A stretch of DNA of 64,000 bases from Streptomyces sp. SDr-06 (GCF_003324565.1 NZ_QOLA01000011.1:62001-126000); one strand, 5' to 3'. Positions 25,953 to 35,256 are shown, counted from the stretch's first letter. The notes: a model not told the origin generated them from the letters alone. Numbers and translations are program-made.

Positions 25953-27992
25953 TCAGATGTCGAGGAAGCGGACGTCCTTGGCGTTGCGCTGGATGAACGA
26001 GCGCCGCGCCTCGACGTCCTCGCCCATCAGCACCGAGAACAGGTCGTCGGCCTGGGCCGCGTCGTCCAGCGTGACCTGGCCGAGCACGCGGTGGTCGACG
26101 TCCATGGTGGTGACGCGCAGTTCCTCGGCGTTCATCTCGCCCAGACCCTTGAAGCGCTGGATCGAGTCCTCGCGGATCCGCTTGCCGTTCTGCTTGCCGA
26201 GCTCCACGAGCGCGTCGCGCTCCCGGTCGGAGTACGCGTACTCGAAGTCGTCCCGGCCCCACTTGATCTTGTAGAGCGGCGGACGCGACAGGTACACGTG
26301 CCCGGCCTCGACCAGCGGCCGCATGAAGCGGAACAGGAAGGTCAGCAGCAGGGTGTTGATGTGCTGGCCGTCGACGTCGGCGTCCGCCATCAGGATGATC
26401 TTGTGATAGCGGAGCTTCTCGATGTCGAAGTCCTCGTGGACCCCGGTGCCGAACGCCGAGATCAGCGCCTGGACCTCGGTGTTCTGAAGGATCTTGTCGA
26501 TCCGCGCCTTCTCGACGTTCAGGATCTTGCCTCGGATGGGCAGGATCGCCTGGTACATCGGGTTGCGGCCGGACTTCGCCGAACCACCGGCGGAGTCACC
26601 CTCGACGATGAAGATCTCGCACTTGGTGGGGTCGTTGGACTGGCAGTCCGAGAGCTTGCCGGGAAGCGACGCCGACTCGAGCAGCCCCTTGCGGCGGGTC
26701 AGGTCACGCGCCTTGCGGGCGGCGACGCGGGCCGTCTGCGCCTGGATGGACTTGCGGATGATGTCCGCGGCCTCGACGGGGTTGCGGTCGAACCAGTCGG
26801 TGAGGTGCTCGTGCACCACCTTCTGGACGAACGTCTTCGCCTCGGTGTTGCCCAGCTTGGTCTTGGTCTGGCCCTCGAACTGCGGCTCGCCCAGCTTGAC
26901 GGAGATGATCGCCGTCAGACCCTCGCGGATGTCCTCGCCCGAGAGGTTGTCGTCCTTCTCGCGCAGCAGCTTCTTGTCCCGGGCGTACCGGTTGACCAGG
27001 CCCGTGAGCGCGGCGCGGAATCCCTCCTCATGCGTACCCCCCTCATGCGTGTGGATGGTGTTCGCAAAGGAGTAAACGCCCTCGCTGTACTGGGAGTTCC
27101 ACTGCATCGCGATCTCGGCCGAGAGGAGTCGCTCCTTGTCCTCGGCCTCGATGTCGATCACGGTCGGGTGGATCAGGTCGCCCTTGCGCGAGTTGAGGTA
27201 CTTCACGAAGTCGACGATGCCGCCCTCGTAGAAGTACTTCACCGTGAGCGGCTGCTGGTCCTCCGCCTCGTCCGCGTTGTCCGCGCCCGAGACCGCCTTC
27301 GCCGACGCGCGCTCGTCGGTGAGCGTCAGGGTCAGGCCCTTGTTGAGGAAGGCCATCTCCTGGAAGCGCCGCGACAGCGTCTCGAAGGAGTACTCGGTGG
27401 TCTCGAAGATGTCGCCGTCGGCCCAGAAGGTGACCGATGTGCCGGTCTCGTCGGTGGCCTCGTGCTGGGCGAGCGGCGCCGTCGGCACGCCCGCCTTGTA
27501 GTCCTGCGTCCAGCGGTGGCCGTCGGTCTTGACCTCGACGGCGACCTTCGTCGACAGGGCGTTCACCACGGAGACGCCCACACCGTGCAGACCACCGGAG
27601 ACGGCGTACCCGCCCCCGCCGAACTTGCCGCCGGCGTGGAGCACGGTCAGCACGACCTCGACGGCCGGCTTCCCCTCGGAGGGGATGATGCCCACGGGGA
27701 TGCCGCGTCCGTTGTCGACTACGCGCACGCCGCCGTCGGCCAGGATCGTCACGTCGATCGTGTCCGCGTGCCCGGCCAGCGCCTCGTCGACCGAGTTGTC
27801 GACGACCTCGTACACGAGGTGATGCAGACCACGCTCACCGGTCGAGCCGATGTACATGCCGGGTCGCTTGCGGACCGCGTCCAGACCTTCGAGGACGGTA
27901 ATCGCGCTGGCGTCGTACGAGGCGGTGACCTCGCCGTTCTCGCCGACGGCAGTGGACGGGGTGTTCTCGTTGGGGTTGCCGGAATCGGCCAC
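25953..27992 (-). CDS. gyrB: DNA gyrase subunit B
   Basis: 679 aa ATPase subunit of gyrase: GHKL ATP-binding domain with VVDNSVDEALAGHAD, DNGRGIPV and GGKFGGGGYAVSGGLHGVG; transducer domain; TOPRIM domain with EGDSAGG and DADVDGQHI; C-terminal YKIKWG and RFKGLGEM segments. GTG 27,992 is preferred because GAAAGGG lies about 7 bases upstream and the usual Streptomyces N-terminus (ADSGNPNEN) starts there. It is the first gene of the gyrBA operon; its promoter must lie in the 512-base gap to its right. Confidence 0.98.
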   Translation of the reverse strand: MADSGNPNENTPSTAVGENGEVTASYDASAITVLEGLDAVRKRPGMYIGSTGERGLHHLVYEVVDNSVDEALAGHADTIDVTILADGGVRVVDNGRGIPVGIIPSEGKPAVEVVLTVLHAGGKFGGGGYAVSGGLHGVGVSVVNALSTKVAVEVKTDGHRWTQDYKAGVPTAPLAQHEATDETGTSVTFWADGDIFETTEYSFETLSRRFQEMAFLNKGLTLTLTDERASAKAVSGADNADEAEDQQPLTVKYFYEGGIVDFVKYLNSRKGDLIHPTVIDIEAEDKERLLSAEIAMQWNSQYSEGVYSFANTIHTHEGGTHEEGFRAALTGLVNRYARDKKLLREKDDNLSGEDIREGLTAIISVKLGEPQFEGQTKTKLGNTEAKTFVQKVVHEHLTDWFDRNPVEAADIIRKSIQAQTARVAARKARDLTRRKGLLESASLPGKLSDCQSNDPTKCEIFIVEGDSAGGSAKSGRNPMYQAILPIRGKILNVEKARIDKILQNTEVQALISAFGTGVHEDFDIEKLRYHKIILMADADVDGQHINTLLLTFLFRFMRPLVEAGHVYLSRPPLYKIKWGRDDFEYAYSDRERDALVELGKQNGKRIREDSIQRFKGLGEMNAEELRVTTMDVDHRVLGQVTLDDAAQADDLFSVLMGEDVEARRSFIQRNAKDVRFLDI

Positions 27993-28504
27993 GAAGCGCC
28001 CTTTCTGGCACAGCACAGCCTTCCCCTGTACAGGCAGGAGCGGCTGCGTCGTTCAGCGATGGTCAGCGTCGGGCGTCGCCCCGGGGGGCAGGCGTCCGAT
28101 CGCCTCTTTCGGTGGGTCCCGCGAGGACGGCGGGATTATTGACCAGTCTACCGGTAGCGCCGACATGAATGGGGGTTTGCCGGTACCTGAGTCCTCATGT
28201 GCCGCCCTGAGCGGGCGCCGACCGACTCCCCATATTCGGGGAGGGGCCCCAAGAGCCTCACACGGGCTTTCAGCGCTTCGGCCTGTCAACCTCCGACTAC
28301 CGTGAGGGACGCCCCATGTCCCCCAGCAGGTTCCTGGCCCCTCCCGCACCCCGTTTCCGCACGTCACAGGGGGTGCGGCAGAGCAGCGTGGGAGAGGCGC
28401 GGGCGCCCTTGTCCGCACGAGGGGGAGGGCGCGACCGTCTGCCCGAGGAGGAGTGGCGGCGGGGCGCGGCCGCCCGCCGCACGCCGGGGCCGCGCCGGAC
28501 AGGC
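27993..28504. other. Non-coding gap between dciA and gyrB
   Basis: 512 bases with no credible gene: open readings here have poor third-position bias and no ribosome sites. It should contain the gyrB promoter on the minus strand, which in Streptomyces responds to supercoiling, but I cannot pick -35/-10 boxes with confidence. A GGCGCGGCC/GGCCGCGCC hairpin at 28,463-28,496, just after the dciA stop, may terminate the dnaN-recF-dciA transcript. Confidence 0.4.
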
Positions 28505-29044
28505 TCAGCCGTAGGTGTCGCCGGGCCCGGTGCTCCCGGGCGCGCGCAGCCTGCCGTAGCGCTGCGGGGGGCCGCTCGGCCCGTAGACCTTGATCAGCCG
28601 GACCGTGCCGTGGCCCAGGTCCGCGTTGATGCGCGCCACCAGCTGGGGGGCGAGCAGCCGCAGCTGGGTCGCCCAGGACGTCGAGTCGCAGCGCACCACC
28701 AGGATTCCCTCGTCCGCGTCGTGCGGACCGGGCACCGTGTGGTTGGCGAGCTCCTCGCCGACGATCTCGGGCCAGCGGCCCAGCACCCCGGCCACCGCGG
28801 CCGGCGTCTCCCAGCCCTGCTCGTTGATCAGCCGGTTGATCGCCGCGCCCAGCGGCAGGGGGTCGCGGCCGTCCGCGCGGGCGCCGGAGCGCAGCCCGCC
28901 CCGCCGGGCCTGCTTCTTCTGCTGCGCGGCCTCGCCCCGCGCCTTGGCCTGCTCCTTGGCGAGCCGCAGCGCGACCCGCGCGAGGTCCGCCCCGGAGGAC
29001 TCGGGCACCTTGGGCTGCTCGGCCGGCCCGGACGCCTCGCTCAT
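28505..29044 (-). CDS. dciA: DciA-like DUF721 protein (helicase-loading candidate)
   Basis: 179 aa. A charged, Ala/Lys/Gln-rich helical N-terminal half (about residues 20-65) precedes a DUF721 domain (about 70-165) with INRLINEQGWETPAAVAGVL, GRWPEIVGEELANHT and VRCDSTSWATQLRLL. DUF721 proteins act as DciA, loading the replicative helicase in bacteria that lack DnaC/DnaI. The ATG overlaps the recF stop by four bases (ATGA), tying it to the replication operon. Confidence 0.9.
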   Translation of the reverse strand: MSEASGPAEQPKVPESSGADLARVALRLAKEQAKARGEAAQQKKQARRGGLRSGARADGRDPLPLGAAINRLINEQGWETPAAVAGVLGRWPEIVGEELANHTVPGPHDADEGILVVRCDSTSWATQLRLLAPQLVARINADLGHGTVRLIKVYGPSGPPQRYGRLRAPGSTGPGDTYG

Positions 29045-30162
29045 ACCCGCGCCACCTCGCCCGCCGCGACCTCGTACCGGGCGCCCGCGAGGATGCCCGG
29101 CACGTCGTCGTCCACGGCGGCGGTCACCAGGACCTGCTCGCCCGGAGCCACCAGTTCCGCGAGGCGCTCGCGCCGCTTGGCGTCCAGCTCGGCGAACACG
29201 TCGTCGAGCACGAGCACGGGCTCGTTGCCCTCGGCGCGCAGCAGGTCGTACGAGGCGATGCGCAGCGCGAGCGCGTACGACCAGGACTCGCCGTGGCTCG
29301 CGTATCCCTTGGCGGGGAGCTCGCCCAGGCGCAGCAGCAGGTCGTCGCGGTGCGGCCCCGCCAGCGTCACCCCGCGCTCGATCTCCTGCTTGCGGACGTC
29401 CGCGAAGGCCGCGATGAGCTGGCCGTACAGCTCCTCGCGGGTGTGTCCGGAGCCGGGCGCCGACGGCTTGTACTCAAGGGCCAACGGGCCGCCGCCCGGG
29501 GCGAGTTGCTCGTACGCCTTGTCCGCGAGCGGCTGGAGGGCGGCGATCAGGTCGAGGCGCTGGGCGAGCAGCTCGGCACCGGCCTGGGCCAGGTGCTGGT
29601 CCCACACGTCGAGCGTGGACAGGTCCATGCCGCGGCCGCCGTGCCGGCGCGCCATCGCGGCGGACTTCAGCAGGGTGTTGCGCTGCTTGAGGACCCGGTC
29701 GTAGTCGGACCGCACGGCCGCCATCCGGGGCGAGCGCGCGGTGATCAGCTCGTCGAGGAACCGGCGCCGCTCACCGGGGTCGCCCTTGACCAGCGCCAGA
29801 TCCTCCGGCGCGAACAGGACGGTGCGCACGATCCCCAGCACGTCGCGGGGTCTGACCTGCGAGGACCTGTTGATCCGGGCCCGGTTGGCGCGGCCCGGGT
29901 TGAGCTCGAGCTCGATCAGCTGGGAGCGCTCGCCCTGGGTGACGGCGGCGCGGATGACGGCCCGCTCGGCGCCCATGCGCACCAGCGGAGCGTCCGAGGA
30001 GACGCGGTGGCTGCCGAGCGAGGCGAGGTAGCCGACCGCCTCGACGAGGTTGGTCTTGCCCTGCCCGTTCGCCCCCACGAAAGCGGTGACGCCCGGGTCG
30101 AGCGGGACCTCGACCCGGGCGTACGAGCGGAAGTCGGCCAGCGAGAGATGCGTGACGTGCAT
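29041..30162 (-). CDS. recF: RecF recombination mediator ATPase
   Basis: 373 aa SMC-like ATPase that helps load RecA at gapped DNA. Walker A is GANGQGKTNLVEAVGYLAS; the signature and Walker B regions appear as VTLAGPHRDD and PVLVLDDVFAELD. The start sequence MHVTHLSLADFRSY is the family consensus. It lies downstream of gnd with a gap of 42 bases and overlaps dciA, within the origin operon on the minus strand. Confidence 0.97.
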   Translation of the reverse strand: MHVTHLSLADFRSYARVEVPLDPGVTAFVGANGQGKTNLVEAVGYLASLGSHRVSSDAPLVRMGAERAVIRAAVTQGERSQLIELELNPGRANRARINRSSQVRPRDVLGIVRTVLFAPEDLALVKGDPGERRRFLDELITARSPRMAAVRSDYDRVLKQRNTLLKSAAMARRHGGRGMDLSTLDVWDQHLAQAGAELLAQRLDLIAALQPLADKAYEQLAPGGGPLALEYKPSAPGSGHTREELYGQLIAAFADVRKQEIERGVTLAGPHRDDLLLRLGELPAKGYASHGESWSYALALRIASYDLLRAEGNEPVLVLDDVFAELDAKRRERLAELVAPGEQVLVTAAVDDDVPGILAGARYEVAAGEVARV

Positions 30163-30204
30163 GGTGGCGCCGACCTCCCCCGGCTTGCCTACTGCTCTGT
30201 ACGG

Positions 30205-31080
30205 CTACTTGGACTCGACCGCGTGGCCGCCGAACTGGTTGCGCAGCGCGGCGATCATCTTCATCTGCGGGGAGTCGTCCTGGCGGGACGCGAAGCGGGC
30301 GAACAGCGACGCGGTGATCGCGGGCAGCGGCACGGCGTTGTCGATGGCCGCCTCCACCGTCCACCGGCCCTCGCCGGAGTCCTGCGCGAAGCCCTTGAGC
30401 TTGTCGAGGTGCTCGTCGTCGTCCAGGGCGTTGACCGCGAGGTCGAGCAGCCAGGAACGGATGACCGTGCCCTCCTGCCAGCTGCGGAACACCTCGCGGA
30501 CGTCGGTGACCGAGTCGACCTTCTCCAGCAGCTCCCAGCCCTCGGCGTAGGCCTGCATCATGGCGTACTCGATGCCGTTGTGGACCATCTTCGAGAAGTG
30601 GCCGGCGCCGACCTTGCCCGCGTGCACCGCGCCGAAGTCGCCCTCGGGCTTCAGCGCGTCGAAGACCGGCTGCACCTTCGCGATGTTCTCGGCGTCGCCG
30701 CCGTACATCAGGGCGTAGCCGTTCTCCAGGCCCCAGACACCGCCGGAGACGCCGCAGTCGACGAAGCCGATGCCCTTGATGCCCAGCTCGACGGCGTGCT
30801 TCTCGTCGTCGGTCCAGCGCGAGTTGCCGCCGTCCACGACGATGTCGCCGGGCGACAGGAGCTCGGCGAGCTCGTCGATCGTGGACTGCGTCGCGGCGCC
30901 GGCCGGAACCATCACCCACACCACGCGCGGGCCCTTGAGACTGTCCACAAGCTCCTTGAGGCTGTGGACATCGGCGACGTCCGGGTTGCGGTCGTAACCG
31001 ATGACGGTGTGGCCTGCGCGGCGGATGCGCTCGCGCATGTTGCCGCCCATCTTGCCGAGGCCGACGAGACCGAGCTCCAT
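30205..31080 (-). CDS. gnd: 6-phosphogluconate dehydrogenase, short NAD-type (GndA-like)
   Basis: 291 aa, well below the roughly 470-480 residues of the dimeric enzyme, so it belongs to the short tetrameric class. The Rossmann motif LGLVGLGKMGGNM is followed by DGGNSRWTDD and GVSGGVWGLENGYALM, and by catalytic-region HFSKMVHNGIEYAMMQ. It would oxidise 6-phosphogluconate to ribulose 5-phosphate and CO2 in the pentose phosphate pathway. ATG 31,080 has AAAGGA about 8 bases upstream. Its insertion between dnaN and recF is a Streptomyces trait. Two DnaA-box-like nonamers lie within it (30,941 and 30,963). Confidence 0.94.
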   Translation of the reverse strand: MELGLVGLGKMGGNMRERIRRAGHTVIGYDRNPDVADVHSLKELVDSLKGPRVVWVMVPAGAATQSTIDELAELLSPGDIVVDGGNSRWTDDEKHAVELGIKGIGFVDCGVSGGVWGLENGYALMYGGDAENIAKVQPVFDALKPEGDFGAVHAGKVGAGHFSKMVHNGIEYAMMQAYAEGWELLEKVDSVTDVREVFRSWQEGTVIRSWLLDLAVNALDDDEHLDKLKGFAQDSGEGRWTVEAAIDNAVPLPAITASLFARFASRQDDSPQMKMIAALRNQFGGHAVESK

Positions 31081-31169
31081 CACAGAATCCTTTGACGTTG
31101 TGGCGTTCGTACCCGCGTCCGAGCCTACGCCGGGAGCCTGGTACACACCTGCGGGGTCAGCCGCTCAGA

Positions 31170-31199
31170 CGTACGCCCCGGGAAGCCCCGGGGCGTACG
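31170..31199 (-). terminator. Hairpin after dnaN
   Basis: CGTACGCCCC and its complement (31,170-31,179; 31,190-31,199) form a 10-bp stem, extendable inward, 14 bases after the dnaN stop. Partial readthrough to gnd and recF is likely, given the conserved gene order. Confidence 0.75.
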
Positions 31200-31212
31200 G
31201 AATTCAGACCAC

Positions 31213-32343
31213 TCAGCCGGACAGGCGCACCGGCATGATCAGGTACTTGTACGCGTCGTCCGCCTCGGCGTCCAGCGCGGGCTTGCCGCTCAGCAGGGCC
31301 GGCTTGGTCGAGGTGGTGAAGGCGAGCTGGGCGACCGGCGAGTCGATGGCGCTCAGGCCGTCGAGCAGGAAGGTCGGGTTGAAGGCGATCGAGATGTCGT
31401 CGCCCTCCAGGTTGGCGTCGACCCTTTCCACAGCCTGTGCGTCGTCGCTCGAACCGGCCTCCAGGATGAGGACGCCCTGCTCGAAGCTGAGCCGCACCGG
31501 GGTGTTGCGCTCGGCCACCAGAGACACACGCTTGACGGCCTCGACGAACGGGGCGGTCTCGATCACCGCGACCGAGTTGAACTCGGTGGGGAAAAGAGTG
31601 CGGTACTTCGGCAGGTCGCCCTCGAGGAGGCGTGTGGTCGTGCGACGGCCCGCGCCCTCGAAACCGATCAGGCCCTCACCCGCACCGGAGCCGGACAGCG
31701 CCAGGGTGACCGTGTCGCCGCTCGTGAGCGCCTTGGCGGTGTCCAGGAGCGTCTTGGCGGGCACCAGGGCGACGGCGGAGGCCTCCGGGTTCTCCGGCTT
31801 CCACAGGAACTCGCGGACCGCGAAGCGGTAGCGGTCGGTAGAGGCCAGCGTGACGGTGTCGCCCTCGATCTCGATGCGCACACCGGTCAGGACGGGCAGC
31901 GTGTCGTCACGGCCGGCCGCGATGGCCACCTGGGCGGCGGCGGAGGCGAAGACCTCACCGGGAACGGTGCCCGTGGCGGTCGGCATCTGCGGCAGCGCCG
32001 GGTACTCCTCCACCGGGAGGGTGTGGAGGGTGAAGCGGGAGGAGCCGCAGACCACGGTCGCCCGTACACCGTCTGTGGAAATCTCCACCGGCCGGTTGGG
32101 CAGGGCACGGCAGATGTCGGCGAGCAGGCGGCCGGAGACGAGCACCGTGCCGTCCTCGTCGATCTCGGCGTCCACCGAGACCCGTGCCGAGACCTCGTAG
32201 TCGAAGCTGGAGAAGCTGAGCGCGCCGTCCTCCGCCTTCAGAAGAAGGCCCGCGAGTACGGGCGCGGGCGGACGGGCCGGGAGGCTGCGGGCCACCCAGG
32301 CCACCGCCTCCGCGAGTACATCGCGCTCCACCCGGATCTTCAC
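31213..32343 (-). CDS. dnaN: DNA polymerase III beta subunit (sliding clamp)
   Basis: 376 aa, the usual clamp length, three clamp folds in series; the start VKIRVERDVLAEAVAWVAR and the end YKYLIMPVRLSG are family-typical. It forms the ring that tethers polymerase III to DNA. GTG 32,343 was chosen since conservation begins there. The 5' side faces oriC directly, the standard dnaA-oriC-dnaN arrangement. DnaA-box-like words also occur within the gene (for example TTTCCACA near 31,427). Confidence 0.98.
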   Translation of the reverse strand: MKIRVERDVLAEAVAWVARSLPARPPAPVLAGLLLKAEDGALSFSSFDYEVSARVSVDAEIDEDGTVLVSGRLLADICRALPNRPVEISTDGVRATVVCGSSRFTLHTLPVEEYPALPQMPTATGTVPGEVFASAAAQVAIAAGRDDTLPVLTGVRIEIEGDTVTLASTDRYRFAVREFLWKPENPEASAVALVPAKTLLDTAKALTSGDTVTLALSGSGAGEGLIGFEGAGRRTTTRLLEGDLPKYRTLFPTEFNSVAVIETAPFVEAVKRVSLVAERNTPVRLSFEQGVLILEAGSSDDAQAVERVDANLEGDDISIAFNPTFLLDGLSAIDSPVAQLAFTTSTKPALLSGKPALDAEADDAYKYLIMPVRLSG

Positions 32344-33230
32344 CGGAACCGCCTCCTGCTGTTGCTGGCTCGCCCTGCTGGCTTTCGTCGTCGGCTGTAT
32401 CGCCGGGGACCAGTCTGACGTACGCCGCTGACAGTCGGTGCGCGTCGGGGTCAAGTCGCGTCGAGCGGCGTCGGGAGCTCCGGCGGCCAGTTGTGCACAG
32501 GCCCCACTTCCAAACGGATTCCGAGCTAACTCTGAGTGGGAGTAGTAGTAGGGCCTGTGGAAACCGTGGATAACCCTGTTTGCGCAGGTCACACCCGCTT
32601 TTTTGTCCACCGCCCCTGTGGGTGGAGCCGGTGGACAACTCACGGTTTCTGTGGACGCCCGAAAGTTCTGCACATCCAATGCACAGGACAGGGGTACTTC
32701 TCCCCAACGCTGTCCCCAGCTTTACCCAGGTTCCCCACAGGCCAACCCGTCCCCTTCGTGTGACGCCTTTCACTCGGTCCGGTGACCGCGGGTGTTTCGT
32801 TGCCGAACAGTGGACAGGGGTGTGGAGAAGCTGGGGACAACCGGCCCGGGCCTGTGGGCCGCCGGTGGACAACTGAACCCACAGGCTGTGGACAGAGAAT
32901 TCGTCCACAAGCTGTGGAGCGGCGATGCCCACAAATCCACAGGGGCTTGACCTGGGGTGATGGAGTATCAGCCGCCGTGCCTGTGGAAGCAATCTGGACA
33001 ACTTCGCAGTCCCCAGGGTGTGGACGGAAGAAAGCCCCCCGATCTGTGGAGAACCGCCTCTGACCAGCCGGTATTCGAACATCGGCGGCGCCGCCGGACT
33101 CGCACACACGCTTCCCTCGCCCTCGTACGCACGTATTCCGGAGCACCTCCGGGCCCCGCGGAGGCGTCCTGGAGGCGTCCCCGGCGCCCCGGAGCGGGGC
33201 CGTCCGGGCCGTGGAGAACGGCTCGGGAAC
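32344..33230. other. oriC: oriC, chromosomal replication origin
   Basis: About 900 non-coding bases between dnaN and dnaA, filled with DnaA boxes in both orientations. Clear ones (consensus TTGTCCACA) start at 32,491, 32,556, 32,565, 32,603, 32,630, 32,650, 32,809, 32,832, 32,864, 32,887, 32,901, 32,913, 32,993, 33,019 and 33,045. Weaker ones occur at 32,821, 32,933 and 32,982. The count and spacing fit the roughly 19 boxes known for Streptomyces oriC. The AT content is only locally raised, near 32,520-32,620. Confidence 0.97.
32540..32573 (-). promoter_or_regulatory. Candidate basal unwinding system (two DnaA boxes, GC spacer, DnaA-trio)
   Basis: Read on the minus strand: DnaA box TTATCCACG (32,573-32,565), abutting box GTTTCCACA (32,564-32,556), a GGCC spacer (32,555-32,552), then three CTA triplets (32,551-32,543), i.e. 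TAG repeats on the plus strand. This order matches the described B. subtilis element, in which DnaA extends from the boxes onto 3'-GAT triplets of one strand. It points toward dnaN, where unwinding would begin. Confidence 0.6.
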
Positions 33231-33276
33231 GCCGAAGGGCGCCCGGGGGAAGAGTCCTCCCCGGGCGCCCTTCGGC
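33231..33276 (-). terminator. Hairpin after dnaA
   Basis: 18-bp perfect stem (arms 33,231-33,248 and 33,259-33,276, containing GAAGGGCGCCCGGGG) with a 10-base loop, 18 bases beyond the dnaA stop. It would keep dnaA transcription out of oriC. Confidence 0.85.
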
Positions 33277-33294
33277 GCGTCAGCGCGTGTGGCG

Positions 33295-35106
33295 TCAGCC
33301 GTTCTTGATGCGGTTGGTGAGCTCGGTGACCTGGTTGTAGATGGAACGCCGCTCCGCCATCAGCGCGCGGATCTTGCGGTCGGCATGCATCACGGTCGTG
33401 TGGTCGCGGCCGCCGAACTGCGCGCCGATCTTGGGCAGCGAGAGGTCGGTGAGCTCCCGGCACAGGTACATGGCGATCTGGCGGGCCGTCACCAGGACCC
33501 GGCTGCGCGAGGATCCGCAGAGGTCCTCCACCGTCAGGCCGAAGTAGTCGGCGGTCGCCGCCATGATGGCGCTCGCGGTGATCTCGGGCGCCGAGTCCTC
33601 GCCGCCGGGGATCAGGTCCTTGAGCACGATCTCGGTGAGCCCCAGGTCCACCGGCTGCCGGTTCAGCGAGGCGAACGCCGTCACCCGGATCAGCGCGCCC
33701 TCCAGCTCGCGGATGTTGCGGGAGATCCGGGACGCGATGAACTCGAGCACCTCCGGCGGGGCGTTGAGCTGCTCCTGCACCGCCTTCTTGCGCAGGATCG
33801 CGATGCGCGTCTCCAGCTCGGGCGGCTGCACATCGGTGGTCAGGCCCCACTCGAAGCGGTTCCGCAGCCGGTCCTCCAGGGTCATCAGCTGCTTGGGCGG
33901 CCGGTCCGAGGACAGCACGATCTGCTTGTTGGCGTTGTGGAGCGTGTTGAAGGTGTGGAAGAACTCCTCCTGCGTCGACTCCTTGCTCGCCAGGAACTGG
34001 ATGTCGTCGACCAGGAGGATGTCGACATCGCGGTAGCGCTTGCGGAAGGTGTCGCCCTTGCCGTCGCGGATCGAGTTGATGAACTCGTTGGTGAACTCCT
34101 CGGAGCTCACGTACCGGACCCGGGTGCCGGGATACAGGCTGCGGGCGTAGTGCCCGATCGCGTGCAGCAGATGGGTCTTGCCGAGGCCCGACTCCCCATA
34201 GATGAAGAGGGGGTTGTACGCCTTCGCCGGCGCCTCGGCGACCGCGACGGCCGCGGCGTGCGCGAAGCGGTTCGACGAACCGATGACGAAGGTGTCGAAG
34301 AGGTACTTCGGGTTCAGGCGCGCGTGCGGCTCGCCGGGGCCGCCCTGCGCGGGCGCCCCGCCGGACGGCGAGGGCGCGAGGTGGCCGGAGCCGCCGCGCT
34401 GCGGGGGCTGCGCGTCCGGCAGCTCACGCCGCTCGGGCCGCTGCTGCTCGTAGGGCTGCGCCTTGGACTGGTCGTAGGAGGGGCGGCCCTGCTCGTACTG
34501 GCCCCGGTCCTGCTCGTACTGGCCGCGCTCGGGCAGCTGCGGGCGGTAGTCGTGCTGGGGCTGCTGCGGGCGGGCGCCGCCGTAGGGCTCGCGCCACTGC
34601 TCGCCGGAGGAGTCGCGGTCCTGGAAGCCGCCCAGGCGGGGCTGCTGCCAGAGCTCTTCCTGGGCGCGCGGCCAGGCGCCGGGCTCGGGGCGCTGCTGGT
34701 ACTCGCCGGGGTAGGCGGGGCGCACGGTGGGCAGGCCGTCGTCGGCGGGTCGGCCGTAGGGGTCGTCCTGGTAGCGCGGCGGCTGCTGCGGTTGCTGGGA
34801 GGGCTGCTGCGGCGCGGGCGGGGCGGGCTCGCCCACCGAGTCGTCCACGGTGATCGCGATCCGGATGGTGCGGCCGCACTCCCGGCTGAGGGTCTCGCTG
34901 ATCAACGGGGCGAGGCGGCCCTCAAGGACCCGCTTGCCCCACTCGTTCGGCACGGCGAGCAGCGCCGTGTCGGCCACCAGTGCGAGCGGCTGGCAGCGCT
35001 CGATCCACTGCTTGTCCTTGGGCTCGATGCCCTGCTGCCCCTCTCCGAGGAGATGCTCCAGCACTCGTGGCCACACTGCGGCAAGATCGGCAGGTACGTC
35101 AGCCAC
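33295..35106 (-). CDS. dnaA: Chromosomal replication initiator DnaA
   Basis: 603 aa, longer than E. coli DnaA (467) because domain II (about residues 100-265) is an expanded Gln/Arg/Pro/Tyr-rich disordered linker, as usual in Streptomyces. Domain III is AAA+ with Walker A GESGLGKTHLLHAIGHYA and Walker B/sensor region DDIQFLASKESTQEEFF. Domain IV binds DnaA boxes through AMYLCRELTDLSLPKIGAQF and GGRDHTTVMHADRKI. The GTG start at 35,106 gives the typical MADVPADLAAVWPRVL. Autoregulation is suggested by a DnaA box next to its promoter. Confidence 0.98.
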   Translation of the reverse strand: MADVPADLAAVWPRVLEHLLGEGQQGIEPKDKQWIERCQPLALVADTALLAVPNEWGKRVLEGRLAPLISETLSRECGRTIRIAITVDDSVGEPAPPAPQQPSQQPQQPPRYQDDPYGRPADDGLPTVRPAYPGEYQQRPEPGAWPRAQEELWQQPRLGGFQDRDSSGEQWREPYGGARPQQPQHDYRPQLPERGQYEQDRGQYEQGRPSYDQSKAQPYEQQRPERRELPDAQPPQRGGSGHLAPSPSGGAPAQGGPGEPHARLNPKYLFDTFVIGSSNRFAHAAAVAVAEAPAKAYNPLFIYGESGLGKTHLLHAIGHYARSLYPGTRVRYVSSEEFTNEFINSIRDGKGDTFRKRYRDVDILLVDDIQFLASKESTQEEFFHTFNTLHNANKQIVLSSDRPPKQLMTLEDRLRNRFEWGLTTDVQPPELETRIAILRKKAVQEQLNAPPEVLEFIASRISRNIRELEGALIRVTAFASLNRQPVDLGLTEIVLKDLIPGGEDSAPEITASAIMAATADYFGLTVEDLCGSSRSRVLVTARQIAMYLCRELTDLSLPKIGAQFGGRDHTTVMHADRKIRALMAERRSIYNQVTELTNRIKNG

Positions 35107-35213
35107 AGGGCACGCTCTCTCGCAGGTCCCACGAATGTGTGGTTCTCGGGACGGGGTGGGATGGCACAGACAGACACGGAAGGACAGATGGGGAAAAGAT
35201 TCGGAGTTCCGTC

Positions 35214-35256
35214 ACGGTAGTCGGGCCCACTGACGTGGTTCAAGTTGTTGTCCACA
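35214..35256 (-). promoter_or_regulatory. dnaA promoter with adjacent DnaA box
   Basis: On the minus strand, -35 TTGAAC (35,243-35,238) and -10 TACCGT (35,219-35,214) are spaced by 18 bases. A perfect DnaA box (TTGTCCACA on the plus strand, 35,248-35,256) lies immediately upstream of the -35 element, a classic arrangement for DnaA autoregulation. Confidence 0.7.

Noticed and set aside
33211..35220. 669-aa plus-strand reading across dnaA
   Set aside because: Antisense shadow of DnaA, including the expanded domain II.
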